A DNA stretch of 64,000 nt from positions 68,742-132,741 of the forward strand of contig NZ_QQBA01000010.1 of the NCBI RefSeq assembly GCF_003350545.1, in the 5' to 3' direction. Shown in pieces: positions 8,546 through 18,800 of the stretch (positions are counted from its first letter, which is position 1; every line of letters begins with the position of its first letter). The translations under genes were made by a program, and so were the position numbers. The notes under the pieces are model-generated. The model did no database searches and was not told where the DNA came from. It saw only the letters and a program-made list of their open reading frames with translations. This DNA comes from Flavobacterium glaciei (lineage in GTDB: Bacteria; Bacteroidota; Bacteroidia; Flavobacteriales; Flavobacteriaceae).

Positions 8546-9670
8546 ATGAAAAAAGTATATCTCGATAACGCTTCCACAACTGCAATTCGTGCCGAAGTAA
8601 TCCAGGAAATGACCAAAGTAATGACGGAAGATTATGGAAATCCATCATCAACTCATGGTTTGGGTCGTGCCGCCAAAAGTATATTGGAACTTTCCAGAAA
8701 ATCAATTGCTAGGAATCTAAATGCGACTGCCCAGGAAATTATTTTTACCTCTTGTGGCACCGAAGCTAACAATTGGATACTTCGTTCTACGGTTAGAGAT
8801 TTACAGGTTAAACGAATTATTACCAGTAAAATAGAGCACCATGCAGTTTTATACACAGCTTTAGTCTTAGAAAAAGAATATGATATTCAAATTGATTATG
8901 TGAATGTGAAACCAAATGGAGATATAGATATTACTCATTTAGTAGAGTTGCTTTCAGAGGAAAAGAAAACATTGGTCAGCCTGATGCATGTGAATAATGA
9001 GACGGGAAACATTCTGGATTTAGAAAGAATAGGTCGCATTTGTAAAGAGCATAATACCTTATTTCATTCGGACACGGTGCAATCCATTGGAAAAACAACG
9101 ATTGATTTGCAAACTATTCCTGTTGATTTTATTGTGGCAAGTGCACATAAATTTCATGGACCAAAAGGTGTTGGTTTTGCTTTTATTCGAAAAAATTCTG
9201 GGTTGCAACCTTTATTTTTTGGTGGCGAACAAGAAAAAGGATTGCGTGCTGGAACCGAAGCATTGCATCAAATTGCTGGTATGGCTAAAGCATTAGAAGT
9301 TTCCTATACCAACTTAGAAGCTGAGCAAAATCATATTGCTGAGTTGAAAAACTATTTGATTGCCCAACTCAAAATTGAATTCCCTGAATGTAAAATCAAT
9401 GGAAAACCTGATGGGTTTTACACTGTTTTGAATGTTCTTTTGCCTTTTTCCGAAACAAAAACGGCTATGATATTATTTCATTTAGACATGAAAGGAATTG
9501 CGGTATCTAGAGGAAGTGCCTGCCAGTCAGGAAGCATAAAGCCTTCGCATGTTTTAGCTGAAATGCTTTCTGTAGAGGATTTGAAAAAACCAAGTTTGCG
9601 TATATCTTTCAGCCATTTCAATACAAAAGGGGATATTGATTTACTTATTGATGCGTTGAAAACAATATAA
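8546..9670 (+). CDS. Cysteine desulfurase (NifS/IscS family)
   Basis: A 374-residue PLP enzyme that removes sulfur from cysteine to form an enzyme persulfide for Fe-S cluster or tRNA thiolation pathways. The N-terminus VYLDNASTT, the GNPSSTHGLGR motif, the PLP lysine in SAHKFHGPKG (about Lys202) and the active-site Cys in RGSACQSGS (about Cys326) are all present. The Cys lies in a longer loop as in the group I (NifS/IscS) class rather than the SufS class. There are no isc or nif neighbours, so it may be a stand-alone desulfurase. It follows the RarD-like gene by 20 bases. Confidence 0.92.
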   Translation: MKKVYLDNASTTAIRAEVIQEMTKVMTEDYGNPSSTHGLGRAAKSILELSRKSIARNLNATAQEIIFTSCGTEANNWILRSTVRDLQVKRIITSKIEHHAVLYTALVLEKEYDIQIDYVNVKPNGDIDITHLVELLSEEKKTLVSLMHVNNETGNILDLERIGRICKEHNTLFHSDTVQSIGKTTIDLQTIPVDFIVASAHKFHGPKGVGFAFIRKNSGLQPLFFGGEQEKGLRAGTEALHQIAGMAKALEVSYTNLEAEQNHIAELKNYLIAQLKIEFPECKINGKPDGFYTVLNVLLPFSETKTAMILFHLDMKGIAVSRGSACQSGSIKPSHVLAEMLSVEDLKKPSLRISFSHFNTKGDIDLLIDALKTI

Positions 9671-9703
9671 AAATTGAGCTCGAAAAAATGGTGTCATTTA
9701 TTG

Positions 9704-10585
9704 TCACTTATTTTTTTGTTCTTTCAATTTTGCTTTTTCCTGTTTTTTAAAATAACCCCGAAATAGAAAATTGTGTTTCAAAGCTTCCATATTTTCATTG
9801 AGACGCAAACTAGCATCGTTAATATTTGTCATTGTCGAGTCTATTTTTCTTATGCGGATGGTGGCTATGGGCACAACAACCTCGGGAAGCGATGTGGAGG
9901 CGGCTAAAAATAATGTACCAAAAAAACTTTGAACCAAACCACTTGCCTCCGCCAGACGCTCACCAAAATATGGCTATAATATGGTAGACACCATCAAAAA
10001 AAAGCATTAAGTGCATAGCGGAGAACTACTTGTTTTAGTGTTAGCGAATTGAAATGTTTCTTACTTTGTTGTTTTTTTTCTATCTTTTTTATCGTACAAA
10101 AAACGATACTCTGATAGTAATTAAGTAAAAGAAAAGAAACATCAAACTCAATTCTCCAATCCAAAATATAGTCCCTAAAGTTGTAGGCATTAAGATCGCA
10201 ATTGCCAGAAAAGTCAAATGTATTATTTCAAACGAAGCGGTTATGATAAGTCACGTTTGTGATATGAACATGATTTTTTTTTATGATTATACAATAAATC
10301 CATTATAGAAATAATTAGGATATTAAAAGCACAACTTCCTACAATACCTCCAACAGCGAGATTTGGCGAATCGAGCAATACCACAGAGCTTATTCCATTC
10401 ATTAACTCCGGCATATATGCCACAGATGATTAAAGAATAATTCCCATAAACATTTTGCACCAACAAATGATATCAGTCATCATATTTCCATGTTTTGATA
10501 GCTTAGAATTTGTCGCTACTATAACTCCGGTTGCTGTCAAGATACCTAAACTATTAATATTTATTGAATTCACCTCAAAATAATT
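9704..10585 (-). pseudogene. Broken Na+/Ca2+ exchanger (CaCA family) fused to a foreign C-terminal tail
   Basis: Remnants of a YrbG-like exchanger can be read on the minus strand. They comprise an N-terminal piece with NSLGILTATGVIVATNSKLSK, a first alpha-repeat with MPELMNGISSV and NLAVGGIVGSCAFNIL, a middle membrane piece in another frame, and a second alpha-repeat with FGTLFLAASTSLPEVVV. The frame is broken by an in-frame TAA at 10430-10432, a stop at 10241-10243 where the frame shifts, a second shift near 10085, and an in-frame TAG at 9974-9976. After IATIRIRK the exchanger ends abruptly. It is replaced by about 40 residues containing EALKHNFLFRGYFKK, which resemble the C-terminus of MCE/MlaD-type proteins. 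The junction near 9840 therefore looks like a deletion fusion. The gene is not functional. Confidence 0.85.
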
Positions 10586-10724
10586 ATTTCGTTATTGTCT
10601 TTAATTATACTTGCATTTTTGTTTTTGTAAGCAATACTGTTGGTTGTTTTATGTCGGAGAAATTGTAATTATTTTGTTCTTTTTTTAGGAAGAATGTGTG
10701 TGTTTCAATAGTGCCAAAGCGGTC

Positions 10725-11559
10725 TTATTTCATTGGGATTGTCAGTAGCGGAAAAGGTACGTGGTAAGCAATTTTCTTTGTAACACTTTTTTCAAATATA
10801 CGATTCCACATTCCTTTCCGTTTTAATGGGTTCATTACTAGTATTTCTGTTTTATCCAATAAGGTTTCTTCTAAGATTGTTTTTGAAATGTCCTTTCCAG
10901 CAGTATGATTAAACGTAAATTCAAAATCTTTAAAATGATTTTGGATTGATTTTTTATACTTTTCATAATCTTCATCTGCAGTAAATAATGTTATTCCCCA
11001 ATCAACATGTAAAATATTAATGGAAGCATTGAAGACTTCGTTAAACTTTAGTAGTACTTCAAGAACCTTATTGTCTTTTTGGGTATAATTAGTTGCGTAC
11101 ATAATCTTTTTGGGAATTCTAAATTTATACTTATTTGGTATGGCTAATACTGGACAAGGTGCCTTGGTCATTACTTCAGCAGTAAAACTGCCAATTAATT
11201 GTTCTTTTAAACCGCTGGCGCCACTAGTACCCATTAATATCAGATCTATTTTTTTTTTTCTTGCAAAATTTAATGATTTTTTCACCTTCAGGACCTTGAT
11301 CAACGTGAATTGAAATAGAAAGAGACGGGTTTTTTTTCAAAATTTCATTTTGAATGGTAGCTAGCCTGTCCATTAATTTTTTTTCATTTTCGAGATTTTC
11401 TTTTTGGCTGAGTGAATGTGAATAAAATCCACTCTCGAAAGGAATAAAACTATGGTATAAAATTAATGAAGCATCCCAAAGCGCTGCTAACTGTATGGCA
11501 TAATTTATAGCGGAATCAGCTGGTATGGAGAAGTCTGTCGGTACAAGTAGTGTTTTCAT
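10725..11559 (-). pseudogene. Universal stress protein, two Usp domains, single frameshift
   Basis: The minus strand encodes a tandem Usp protein that would be about 277 residues if one base were removed. The first part (from ATG 11559) begins MKTLLVPTDFSIPADSAINYA, the classic Usp start, and ends out of frame after GEKIIKF. The second part continues with KKKIDLILMGTSGASGLKEQLIGS, carrying the G-x-S-G type nucleotide loop, then a second Usp domain ending PFPLLTIPMK. The total of 835 bases is one more than a multiple of three. The shift lies between about 11249 and 11280, which contains an 11-T run (11249-11259) and a short T run. It may be a sequencing slip, a phase-variable tract or true decay. 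Its neighbours are also broken, which favours decay. Confidence 0.8.
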
Positions 11560-11746
11560 AATTGTTCAGATTATTTAAAGAAGGTTGCTTATTATTTCAC
11601 CTCTCTATTTTAGGTGTCGGTATCGTCTGTTGTTATTACTATCAAAAATTAAATATAAGCCTTTTATTTGATAGCTAGAAACTAATCCGAGTTTAAATAT
11701 ATAATGGTGGTATCATTTTGTTAGCGCTTTTAATTCCAAATTTTTT

Positions 11747-12040
11747 TTAACTTTCATACAAACGCAATCTGTTTTTAGCGGAATTCAGCTCATTTTGTAA
11801 AGCATCAATTTTTTGCAATAAATTAAATACGACATCAATTCCCTCTGTATTAATATCTAATTCCTGATGGATGCGTATCATTTTCTCAATTTCATTGATT
11901 GCGTCAGGATGGATATATTGTGTTTCTTCGATTGTTTTTACTTCGAGTAAACCCATTTCACTGAGATTGTTAAAAAAGGATAATTCTACTTTATAATGGG
12001 TACATAATGCAGGTATAGCGATAAGGTTTTCTATGTTCAT
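11747..12040 (-). CDS. cbpM: Chaperone modulator CbpM
   Basis: A 97-residue MerR-like helical protein of the CbpM family, which binds the J-domain of CbpA and inhibits its co-chaperone and DNA-binding activities. The N-terminal half carries the winged-helix-like region (IPALCTHYKVELSFFNNLSEMGLL) and an IHPDAINEIEKMIRIHQELDIN helix, followed by a coiled-coil C-terminus (LLQKIDALQNELNSAKNRL). Its start overlaps the cbpA stop by 4 bases (ATGA type), the usual cbpAM arrangement. Both genes are intact although the flanking stress genes are broken. Confidence 0.88.
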   Translation of the reverse strand: MNIENLIAIPALCTHYKVELSFFNNLSEMGLLEVKTIEETQYIHPDAINEIEKMIRIHQELDINTEGIDVVFNLLQKIDALQNELNSAKNRLRLYES

Positions 12041-12930
12041 GACGTTTTTAACTTAGCGAGTTCCGTAAATAATTCTTTTTCTTTCTCAGTAATATTTGTG
12101 GGTATTTGCACTTGATAGGTAATGTATAAATCTCCAAATTCCCCTTCCTTTTTATAGACAGGAAATCCTTTTCCTTTCAGTTTTACTTTTGTTCCGTTTT
12201 GAGTTCCGGGTTTTACGGTTAGTTTTACTTTTCCGTCAAAAGTATCTGCGGTGATATCGCCACCCAATATGGCAGTATATAAATCTAAGGTAACGGAGGA
12301 GTAGAGGTTGTGTTTATCCAGCTTAAAGTTGGTATGGTTTTCAATATTGAAAGTGATGTACAAATCTCCTTTAGGTCCATCGCCAGTACCATCGCCGCCT
12401 TGTCCGCTAATTTTTATTTGTTGGCCATTTTCGACTCCAGCAGGAATAGTAATCCGAATATTTTTGCCATTAATTGTCAAGGTACGTTTGTGTGTAGTGT
12501 ATACGTCTATTAGGTCCAGATGCAGTTCAGCATTAAAATCTTGCCCTTTGAACTGTGCACTGCGACGACTTCCATTTCCTGACGAGCGGCCTCCAGACAT
12601 TGATTCAAAAAAATCTGAAAAATCATCACCGCCGCCGCCAAAGCCATCCTGTTGACCGCCTCTATGGTACTGCTGTTGTTGTTTTGATTTTTCAAATTCT
12701 GCCGCATGTTGCCAGTTTTCGCCGTAGTCATCATATTTTTTACGATTCTCGGTATGGCTCAATACTTCATTGGCCTCATTGATTTCCTTAAATTTTCTTT
12801 CGGCTTCTTTATCGTTAGGATTTAAGTCGGGATGGTATTTTCGGGCCATTTTGCGATATGCCTTTTTAATCTCGGCTTCGGTTGCTTTTTTGTCCACCTC
12901 AAGAATCTTGTAATAGTCTATAAATGCCAT
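12037..12930 (-). CDS. cbpA: DnaJ-like co-chaperone CbpA
   Basis: A 297-residue type B Hsp40. The J-domain occupies about residues 5-70 with the HPD motif at 33-35 (KYHPDLNPN), which stimulates DnaK ATPase. It is followed by a Gly/Phe-rich linker (GGQQDGFGGGGDDFSDFF, about 90-110) and two C-terminal beta domains (about 130-290) without the Cys-rich zinc finger of DnaJ. That layout and the adjoining cbpM identify CbpA. The C-terminal region GDLYITFNIENHTNF and GDLYITYQVQIPTN repeat the substrate-binding fold. The start at 12930 matches the family. Confidence 0.92.
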   Translation of the reverse strand: MAFIDYYKILEVDKKATEAEIKKAYRKMARKYHPDLNPNDKEAERKFKEINEANEVLSHTENRKKYDDYGENWQHAAEFEKSKQQQQYHRGGQQDGFGGGGDDFSDFFESMSGGRSSGNGSRRSAQFKGQDFNAELHLDLIDVYTTHKRTLTINGKNIRITIPAGVENGQQIKISGQGGDGTGDGPKGDLYITFNIENHTNFKLDKHNLYSSVTLDLYTAILGGDITADTFDGKVKLTVKPGTQNGTKVKLKGKGFPVYKKEGEFGDLYITYQVQIPTNITEKEKELFTELAKLKTS

Positions 12931-12984
12931 CTGGATTTTTTTTATTTAATTTTCGGGCTTTAATAATATTTTAATCGAAGGTAT

Positions 12985-13555
12985 TTACTGTTTAATGAAC
13001 TCACAATCTGCTTTAATTTTTACTTCGTCGCTAATCATTTCTGAAGGAAATTTTTGGCCTATATTAAAATCAGAACGTTTTAAAATTCCGCTAAACTGAA
13101 ACCCAGCAGTAATTGCTTTTGATTGTTCATTCACTATAGTTCCTCTATACAACATAGTAATTATTGCCTGTTTTGTTATTCCATGTAATGTGAGTGTTCC
13201 AATAAGTTTGTATTTGTCGTTCCAATTTTTTTATGGAGATGCTTTTAAAAGTCATTTTTGGATATTATTCCACATCAAAAAAATCGGCACTTCGCAAATG
13301 ATTATCACGCATTTCCACTTCGGTGTCAATAGAGGCCTCGTCAGTCGAAAGTTCAAGTACAGCATCACTAAAATCCGTTTTAGTAGTTGTTGCTGTTATC
13401 TCAAATTTTTTGAATAAGCCGGCTATATCTGAAATGCCGAGATGTACGGTGCTAAAAGTGAGTTTGGAATGCATTGGATCTACTTTCCATGTTGTTTGTG
13501 CCAGTAGAAAAGTAGAGAAAAACAATGTTATGATAATTGTGCTTATTTTTTTCAT
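12985..13555 (-). pseudogene. YceI family secreted protein, nonsense plus frameshift
   Basis: YceI proteins are small secreted lipocalin-like proteins that bind isoprenoid-type lipids. The first part from ATG 13555 has a signal peptide (MKKISTIIITLFFSTFLLAQ) and the YceI start TTWKVDPMHSKLTFSTVHLGIS, and reaches RSADFFDVE. A TAA at 13265-13267 then replaces an expected Lys codon before YPKMTFKS. A frameshift follows in the 7-T run at 13226-13232. The second part, DKYKLIGTLTLHGITKQ to GQKFPSEMISDEVKIKADCEFIKQ, is intact in the next frame and ends at the TAA at 12985. The total of 571 bases is one over a multiple of three. Two independent lesions make a sequencing error unlikely. Confidence 0.88.
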
Positions 13556-14169
13556 GTGGCATTACTTTTTTAATTATTTGAGAGTTTATAAAGAAGTTTG
13601 GAGGTTGTAATCTCGTTTTTATCAATTTTTGTAGGTGTAAAAGTGACAGTACAAATGCTTGTAATTGTTACACATTTTTGTCTGTCAAATTTAATCAATT
13701 TCTAGGTATTTAAATAATAATAAGTTGCTTAATTACAATAAGTTATGTGTATGGAGTGTATGTAGCTATTATTTCTATTATTCGAGTAATACAATACGAC
13801 AGTAAGTTGATTGTACTATTCAGTACATTATTTTTGATTTTGAATGAATCAGATGTTATGCTTTGGCATTGAGCAATAATTTTGAAGAGGTGTGTTTTTT
13901 TAATAAAGCTTAACTGATTTCGTTTGATAAAAAGTAAAGGCTTTACATAACAGTGCTAACTCTTGTGTTTTAGTGGCATTTTACCCTAATTGATTGTTTA
14001 AGAAAATGATAAACGGAATGTTTAGTGTACGAATATTCTAATACATTTAAACTTTTCTGATTTTAAAGAAACTTTTTATCTTCGGGCTAATTACTGCTAT
14101 TCTCAGTACATTTTAAAACAAACAAACAACACTATGGTTATTTGATTAAAAATGAATTCAAAACCGGTT
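13556..14169. other. AT-rich intergenic region
   Basis: No supported gene in about 610 bases between the yceI remnant and the dehydrogenase. The only symmetric feature noticed is GTAAAG-G-CTTTAC at 13934-13946, a short dyad that could be an operator but is easily explained by chance. Confidence 0.3.
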
Positions 14170-15159
14170 TCAGTTCACCTCATTTTCAGAAATACCATTA
14201 TTGTCCCAAGCATTCAAATTAGCAATCGTAGTGTGTGTAATTCCTTTTAATGCTTCGTTTGTCAAGAAACCTTGATGTCCAGTAATCATCACATTAGGAT
14301 GGGAGCGAAGTTTTAAAAATAAATCATCTTTTATTGGAGTATCCGTATGATCTAGAAAAAATATTGGCTTTTCTTTTTCGTAAACATCTAATCCTGCTGC
14401 ACCAATGGTTTTATTTTCGATAGCTTCTATTAAATCTTTGGTATTTACGATTCCTCCACGAGCAGTATTAATAAAAATCACTCCTTTTTTCATTAATGCA
14501 AAAGTACTTTTGTTAAACAGATGGGTCGTTTTTGCATTAAGTAGATAATGCACAGATATAACATCAGCAGTAGCGCATAAATCTTCGAGTGAAACATAAG
14601 TTAATGGAATTTCATCCATGAGTTCCTTATTTTCCTTAATATCAAATGCTATTATTTTACAACCAAAACCATTCATTATTTTTGCAAATGCAGCTCCTAT
14701 TTTTCCAGTTCCTACAATACCTATTGTTTTTCCATGTAAATCAAATCCCACTAAGTGATCCAATCGATAATCGCCAGTTTGCATCAAACTTTGTCCTAAA
14801 ACTAGCTTCCTGTTTAGTGCCAATATTAAAGCTACGGCGAGTTCTGCAATGGCATTAGGCGAATATTCGGGAACATTTGCCACTTTCATCCCTAGTGATT
14901 TAGCCTTTGTTAAGTCAACATGGTCGTAGCCCACGGAACGCAAGGCAATATATTTTACGCCATAAGTAGATAGTTTTTGTAAAACTTTTTCTGAAGCGTC
15001 ATCTGATGTAAAAAGTGAAACGGCATCAAATCCTTTGGCTAGCAATGCTGTATTTTCGTTTAGAAACTGCTCCGTAAAAACTAATTCCTGATTACCATGT
15101 GACTCTTTTTCTAAAAAAGCTTTGTCAAATCCTAATATGCTGTACACTAGTGTTTTCAT
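14170..15159 (-). CDS. ldhA: D-lactate dehydrogenase-like 2-hydroxyacid dehydrogenase
   Basis: A 329-residue NAD-dependent D-2-hydroxyacid dehydrogenase. The nucleotide-binding motif is GIVGTGKIG (about 147-155). The catalytic Arg region is NTARGGIVN, with ALRSVGYDHVDL earlier and a PEYSPNAIAELAVALIL motif. The catalytic Glu lies in YEKEKPIFF and the catalytic His in TGHQGFLTNEAL. The FFLDHTD insert is typical of fermentative D-lactate dehydrogenases, which reduce pyruvate to D-lactate. It is a lone gene with long non-coding flanks on both sides. The substrate is inferred from similarity. Confidence 0.88.
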   Translation of the reverse strand: MKTLVYSILGFDKAFLEKESHGNQELVFTEQFLNENTALLAKGFDAVSLFTSDDASEKVLQKLSTYGVKYIALRSVGYDHVDLTKAKSLGMKVANVPEYSPNAIAELAVALILALNRKLVLGQSLMQTGDYRLDHLVGFDLHGKTIGIVGTGKIGAAFAKIMNGFGCKIIAFDIKENKELMDEIPLTYVSLEDLCATADVISVHYLLNAKTTHLFNKSTFALMKKGVIFINTARGGIVNTKDLIEAIENKTIGAAGLDVYEKEKPIFFLDHTDTPIKDDLFLKLRSHPNVMITGHQGFLTNEALKGITHTTIANLNAWDNNGISENEVN

Positions 15160-15772
15160 TTTTGCTATTTTTCATTTCTAAAATAATATTTGTTAAGGTA
15201 GTTCTTTTCATTAGACTTGTTTCACAAATTTCAATTCTTATTTTTTAGTTTGAAGAAACAAACCTTTATAATATTTTCGAATAAGGATAAAATGAATCTT
15301 TGGTTACAAATAAAACTACGCATTATATTAAGCTTCATTTTTTGTGTCTAATTAACTTTTAAATAGATACTTGTTTTAAAGCAGTATGGCTTATTATTCT
15401 GATGTAGCTAATATGTATTGTTCGTGTTAATGTTTCTCCGTTTTTTGTTAGTAAATTGAAAACCTCTTTCGGTATGAATAATGAAACTTCCTCAGTATTT
15501 CAGGAATAACTACCATTATTCAGATGTGAAATTTTGCACATTTGCAAGAGCTGACATTTTTGTTTTATCATGACTTATAGGAAGGCTATTCTGTGAAGCT
15601 ATGTGTTAAGTTTTAAGGAATTGTTACTAATGTAAAATCATGTTCATTTCTTAAATTAAAGTAATTACTAATCTCGTATGTATCTCTTTATTTTGAATTT
15701 TTAGATTACAAATGGTATCTTTTTCTGAAAGTTGAAGTAGAATTAAAATAGAAATGATACTTGGTGCCAATC
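15160..15772. other. AT-rich intergenic region upstream of ldhA
   Basis: About 610 bases with no supported gene. It should hold the ldhA promoter on the minus strand, but no exact TAnnTTTG box is seen near the start codon. Confidence 0.3.
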
Positions 15773-15804
15773 AAAAAAAAAACCATCAAAATTACTTTTG
15801 ATGG
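15773..15804 (-). terminator. Terminator of the large nuclease gene
   Basis: A perfect 9-bp stem (15783-15791 with 15796-15804), loop of 4 bases, followed on the minus strand by a U-tract (A-run at 15773-15782). Confidence 0.85.
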
Positions 15805-15846
15805 CTTTAGTTAATAAAGAAAATTTTTTAATCTCTAAATATAAAA

Positions 15847-18800
15847 TTATTGTTTAATCAAGTATTTGATGTCTTTGACTTTACCATTTATAGCGATTTT
15901 CAAGAAATAGTATCCTTTACTCAATTCTGATAACGTTAATTTTGTTGTAGATTTTCCAGCTTTAACTTTTTGACTGCTATGTTTTTGTAACTGTCCGTTG
16001 AAGTTATAAAGTAAAAAGTCAACCTTCGCATTTTCAGAAATGTTAATGCTTACATCTACATTATCCACGAATGGATTTGGAAATACATTTACATCAGTTA
16101 TTGATATGGAATCATTATTTAGTGATGCACAACCACCTAAACGATCTCCATGGGCTAAATGGCTTGCAACTGCATTCTCGTCTACACAAATTGTTTTTCC
16201 GTTGTGACATATTTCTACTTTTGGATTTTTTGAATTATTTCCGCAACGTACATCAATAACATTGACAATTTTTTCTGTAGCAGATATACATCCATTAGCG
16301 TCTTTCACAATTAGGGTGTAGGTGCTAGTTGCTGTAGGACAAACTGCAATACTACTTGTCGTTTCTCCAGTGCTCCATAGGTATGTATAAGGTAATACTC
16401 CTCCTGTAACTGTACCGGCCGAAAGTGTTGTGCACGATGCATTAGTATATCCATTATAAACAGTTACCTCATTTGTGGATGGAATAACAATCATTGAAGG
16501 CTCAGTTATAGTGAAATTAGCAGTCAATTTATTGTTTAAAACATCCTTAACAATTACAGTATAAGTTCCTGGATTAAGATTAGATATGGAGTTTGTATTT
16601 GTTGTTTCATCAGTACTCCAAGTATAAGTGTATGGTGTAATTCCGCCAGACACAGAAACAGTAGCAGTACCATTAGCTTCGCCGTTGCAAGTAATATTTG
16701 TGAAACTGCTAGCGTCAAGAGTAAATTCTTTTAATTGCAATCTTACAGAAACTGGAAAGTGGTCCGATGCTGTTTTAGGATAATCACTATCGTAAAATTC
16801 ATAATGTACTCTGGCGGATTCATTGATGTATAAATGAGCAAGTTCATTAGAAACTGTTATGTGATCAATCATGTTTTCGTAAGTAACATACGATCTAAAA
16901 CCAGCTTCACTCAATGTTTTAGTAAGTACATTAAAATTAGAACTGTCATTCACATAGGCTTCATATGTAGAAGCTGTAGTTGTAACATTAGACACTGTAT
17001 AATCTACATCATCATTATAATCTCCTAGTAATATTAAGTTTGCATCTGGATATTGTGCATTCAATGTGTCTCTTAGAACTTCTACATCAAATTTACGCAT
17101 GTCATATTTGCCTTGTGCATCACCACTGGTATTTGCTCTAGCATGAAGATTAACTATATTGATTTGTTTTTGATTACCTTCAATAGTAACATTTGCAGTC
17201 ATCATAAATGGCAATCTACCACTAGCAAAGAACCTAGATTTATCTGCATCAGGATAATTTGTAAGCGATGAAACATCACCACCATTATAAATTGGATGAA
17301 TAGTTTTTAATAGGACTTTGGTATTCAGCGGTGTTACTGTTTTATTTTTATAGATAAATCCAACTTTTTGTTTTGGACTTCTAAAATCATTAGGATAAGA
17401 CGTAGCCTCTGATAAAACATAGCTATAATCATTCATTTCGCTAACCATTTGAGCAAACAAAACATCGTCAGAGATTTCTTCTACAGCATAAATATCAGCA
17501 TCTAATTGTTGTAAAACATTTTTAACAGCCGTTTTTTGTATGGCATCAGAGTTGGTTTTTCCTGCCGCAGGCGAATTGGTTTCATCACCAAACCAAGCGA
17601 TATTCCAAGTAGCAATATCCAAAGTTTTTTCTTTTGAAATTGCTAAATCATTACCAGTTTGTTCATATTTATTTGCACATGGTAAGTCGGTTCTCATTCG
17701 AGGTAATAGTTGTTGAGTTGCAAAATAATTTCCTACAACACCTACTATTTCTGAACAATTTTCTGGTTGTGCAAAACCTGTAAGATCATTTACATCTGCA
17801 TCGATTCTCAATTGAGCTGTTCCACTAGCATCTGTTATATTTGTGTTTGAATTACCAAACATCATGGCACCAGGCTTAGGGAAAGTTGTGTTTTCAATGC
17901 GAACTAATTCAGCAGGGTGGTTTGCCATTTCACTCAAAGTGATAGTAAGAGGAACAATAGGTTGATTAGGTAATCCATTATTGGTAACCGCACTTACAGG
18001 GCTTATTTGTATTTGCTCGCTGAAAGAGCTTCTCGTTCCTGTAACCGTAATAGAATCTCCTATTTTAAAAAGTCCAGTTCCATGAACCGATTTATCAAAA
18101 ATAGCTATCGCTCCTGTAGCATCTTGAAGGTAAGCTGATCCTGAAAATTGGTCAGAAACAGTTAAGACTCCGGATACTGTTACTATTTCACCATCTGTTT
18201 TTGCCCTAGCTTCCGCAATTGGAATTACCACAATAATATCAGAAGCATCACCAAAAAACTGCCCTTTATTTATAGCTCCAAAAGTATTATTTGCCGCTTG
18301 CCAAGTAAAATCAGCATAAGTAAATCCTACTCCAGTTAATTGTAATGAAGTTCCTATTGTCGCAGTACTTGCTTCAGCAATACCTATATCTGTACTTTTT
18401 ATTCCTGCAGCAGGACCATTAGTAGCAGTAAAAGTACCTTCGTAGCTTAAAAATTGAATAACTTTTCCAGAAGCATCTACTAATGCAACTCCGTCAGGAG
18501 AACCATTTTGTAATCCAGGAATGTTTACTGATACAGTACCATAACCATTTAATTGGTCTGGAATACTTCCGGATAAATTTCCTATTGGAGTATAGCTAAC
18601 TCCTCCTGATCCATTGTAAGGAATGATACTCCACCCTGTTAAATCAGTTCCTGAGTAACCAGCAATTTCTACTGCTTCACCAATATCAGTTCCCGCATTG
18701 TCATAATGGATTTCATTGATAAAAACTAATTCACCAAATTTTTCTCCCTTGTTAGGTTTTCCAAAAGTACTTGGTGCTGCTACCCATGTAAAATCAGTAT

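Noticed and set aside
12308-12655. Plus-strand 115-residue frame opposite cbpA
   Set aside because: The minus-strand frame is a complete CbpA with HPD motif and the expected Gly/Phe linker. The antisense frame is Pro/Ser-rich and has no recognisable family.
13934-13946. GTAAAG-G-CTTTAC dyad as an operator
   Set aside because: A 6-bp dyad in 600 bases of AT-rich DNA is expected by chance, and the only nearby downstream gene is a pseudogene.
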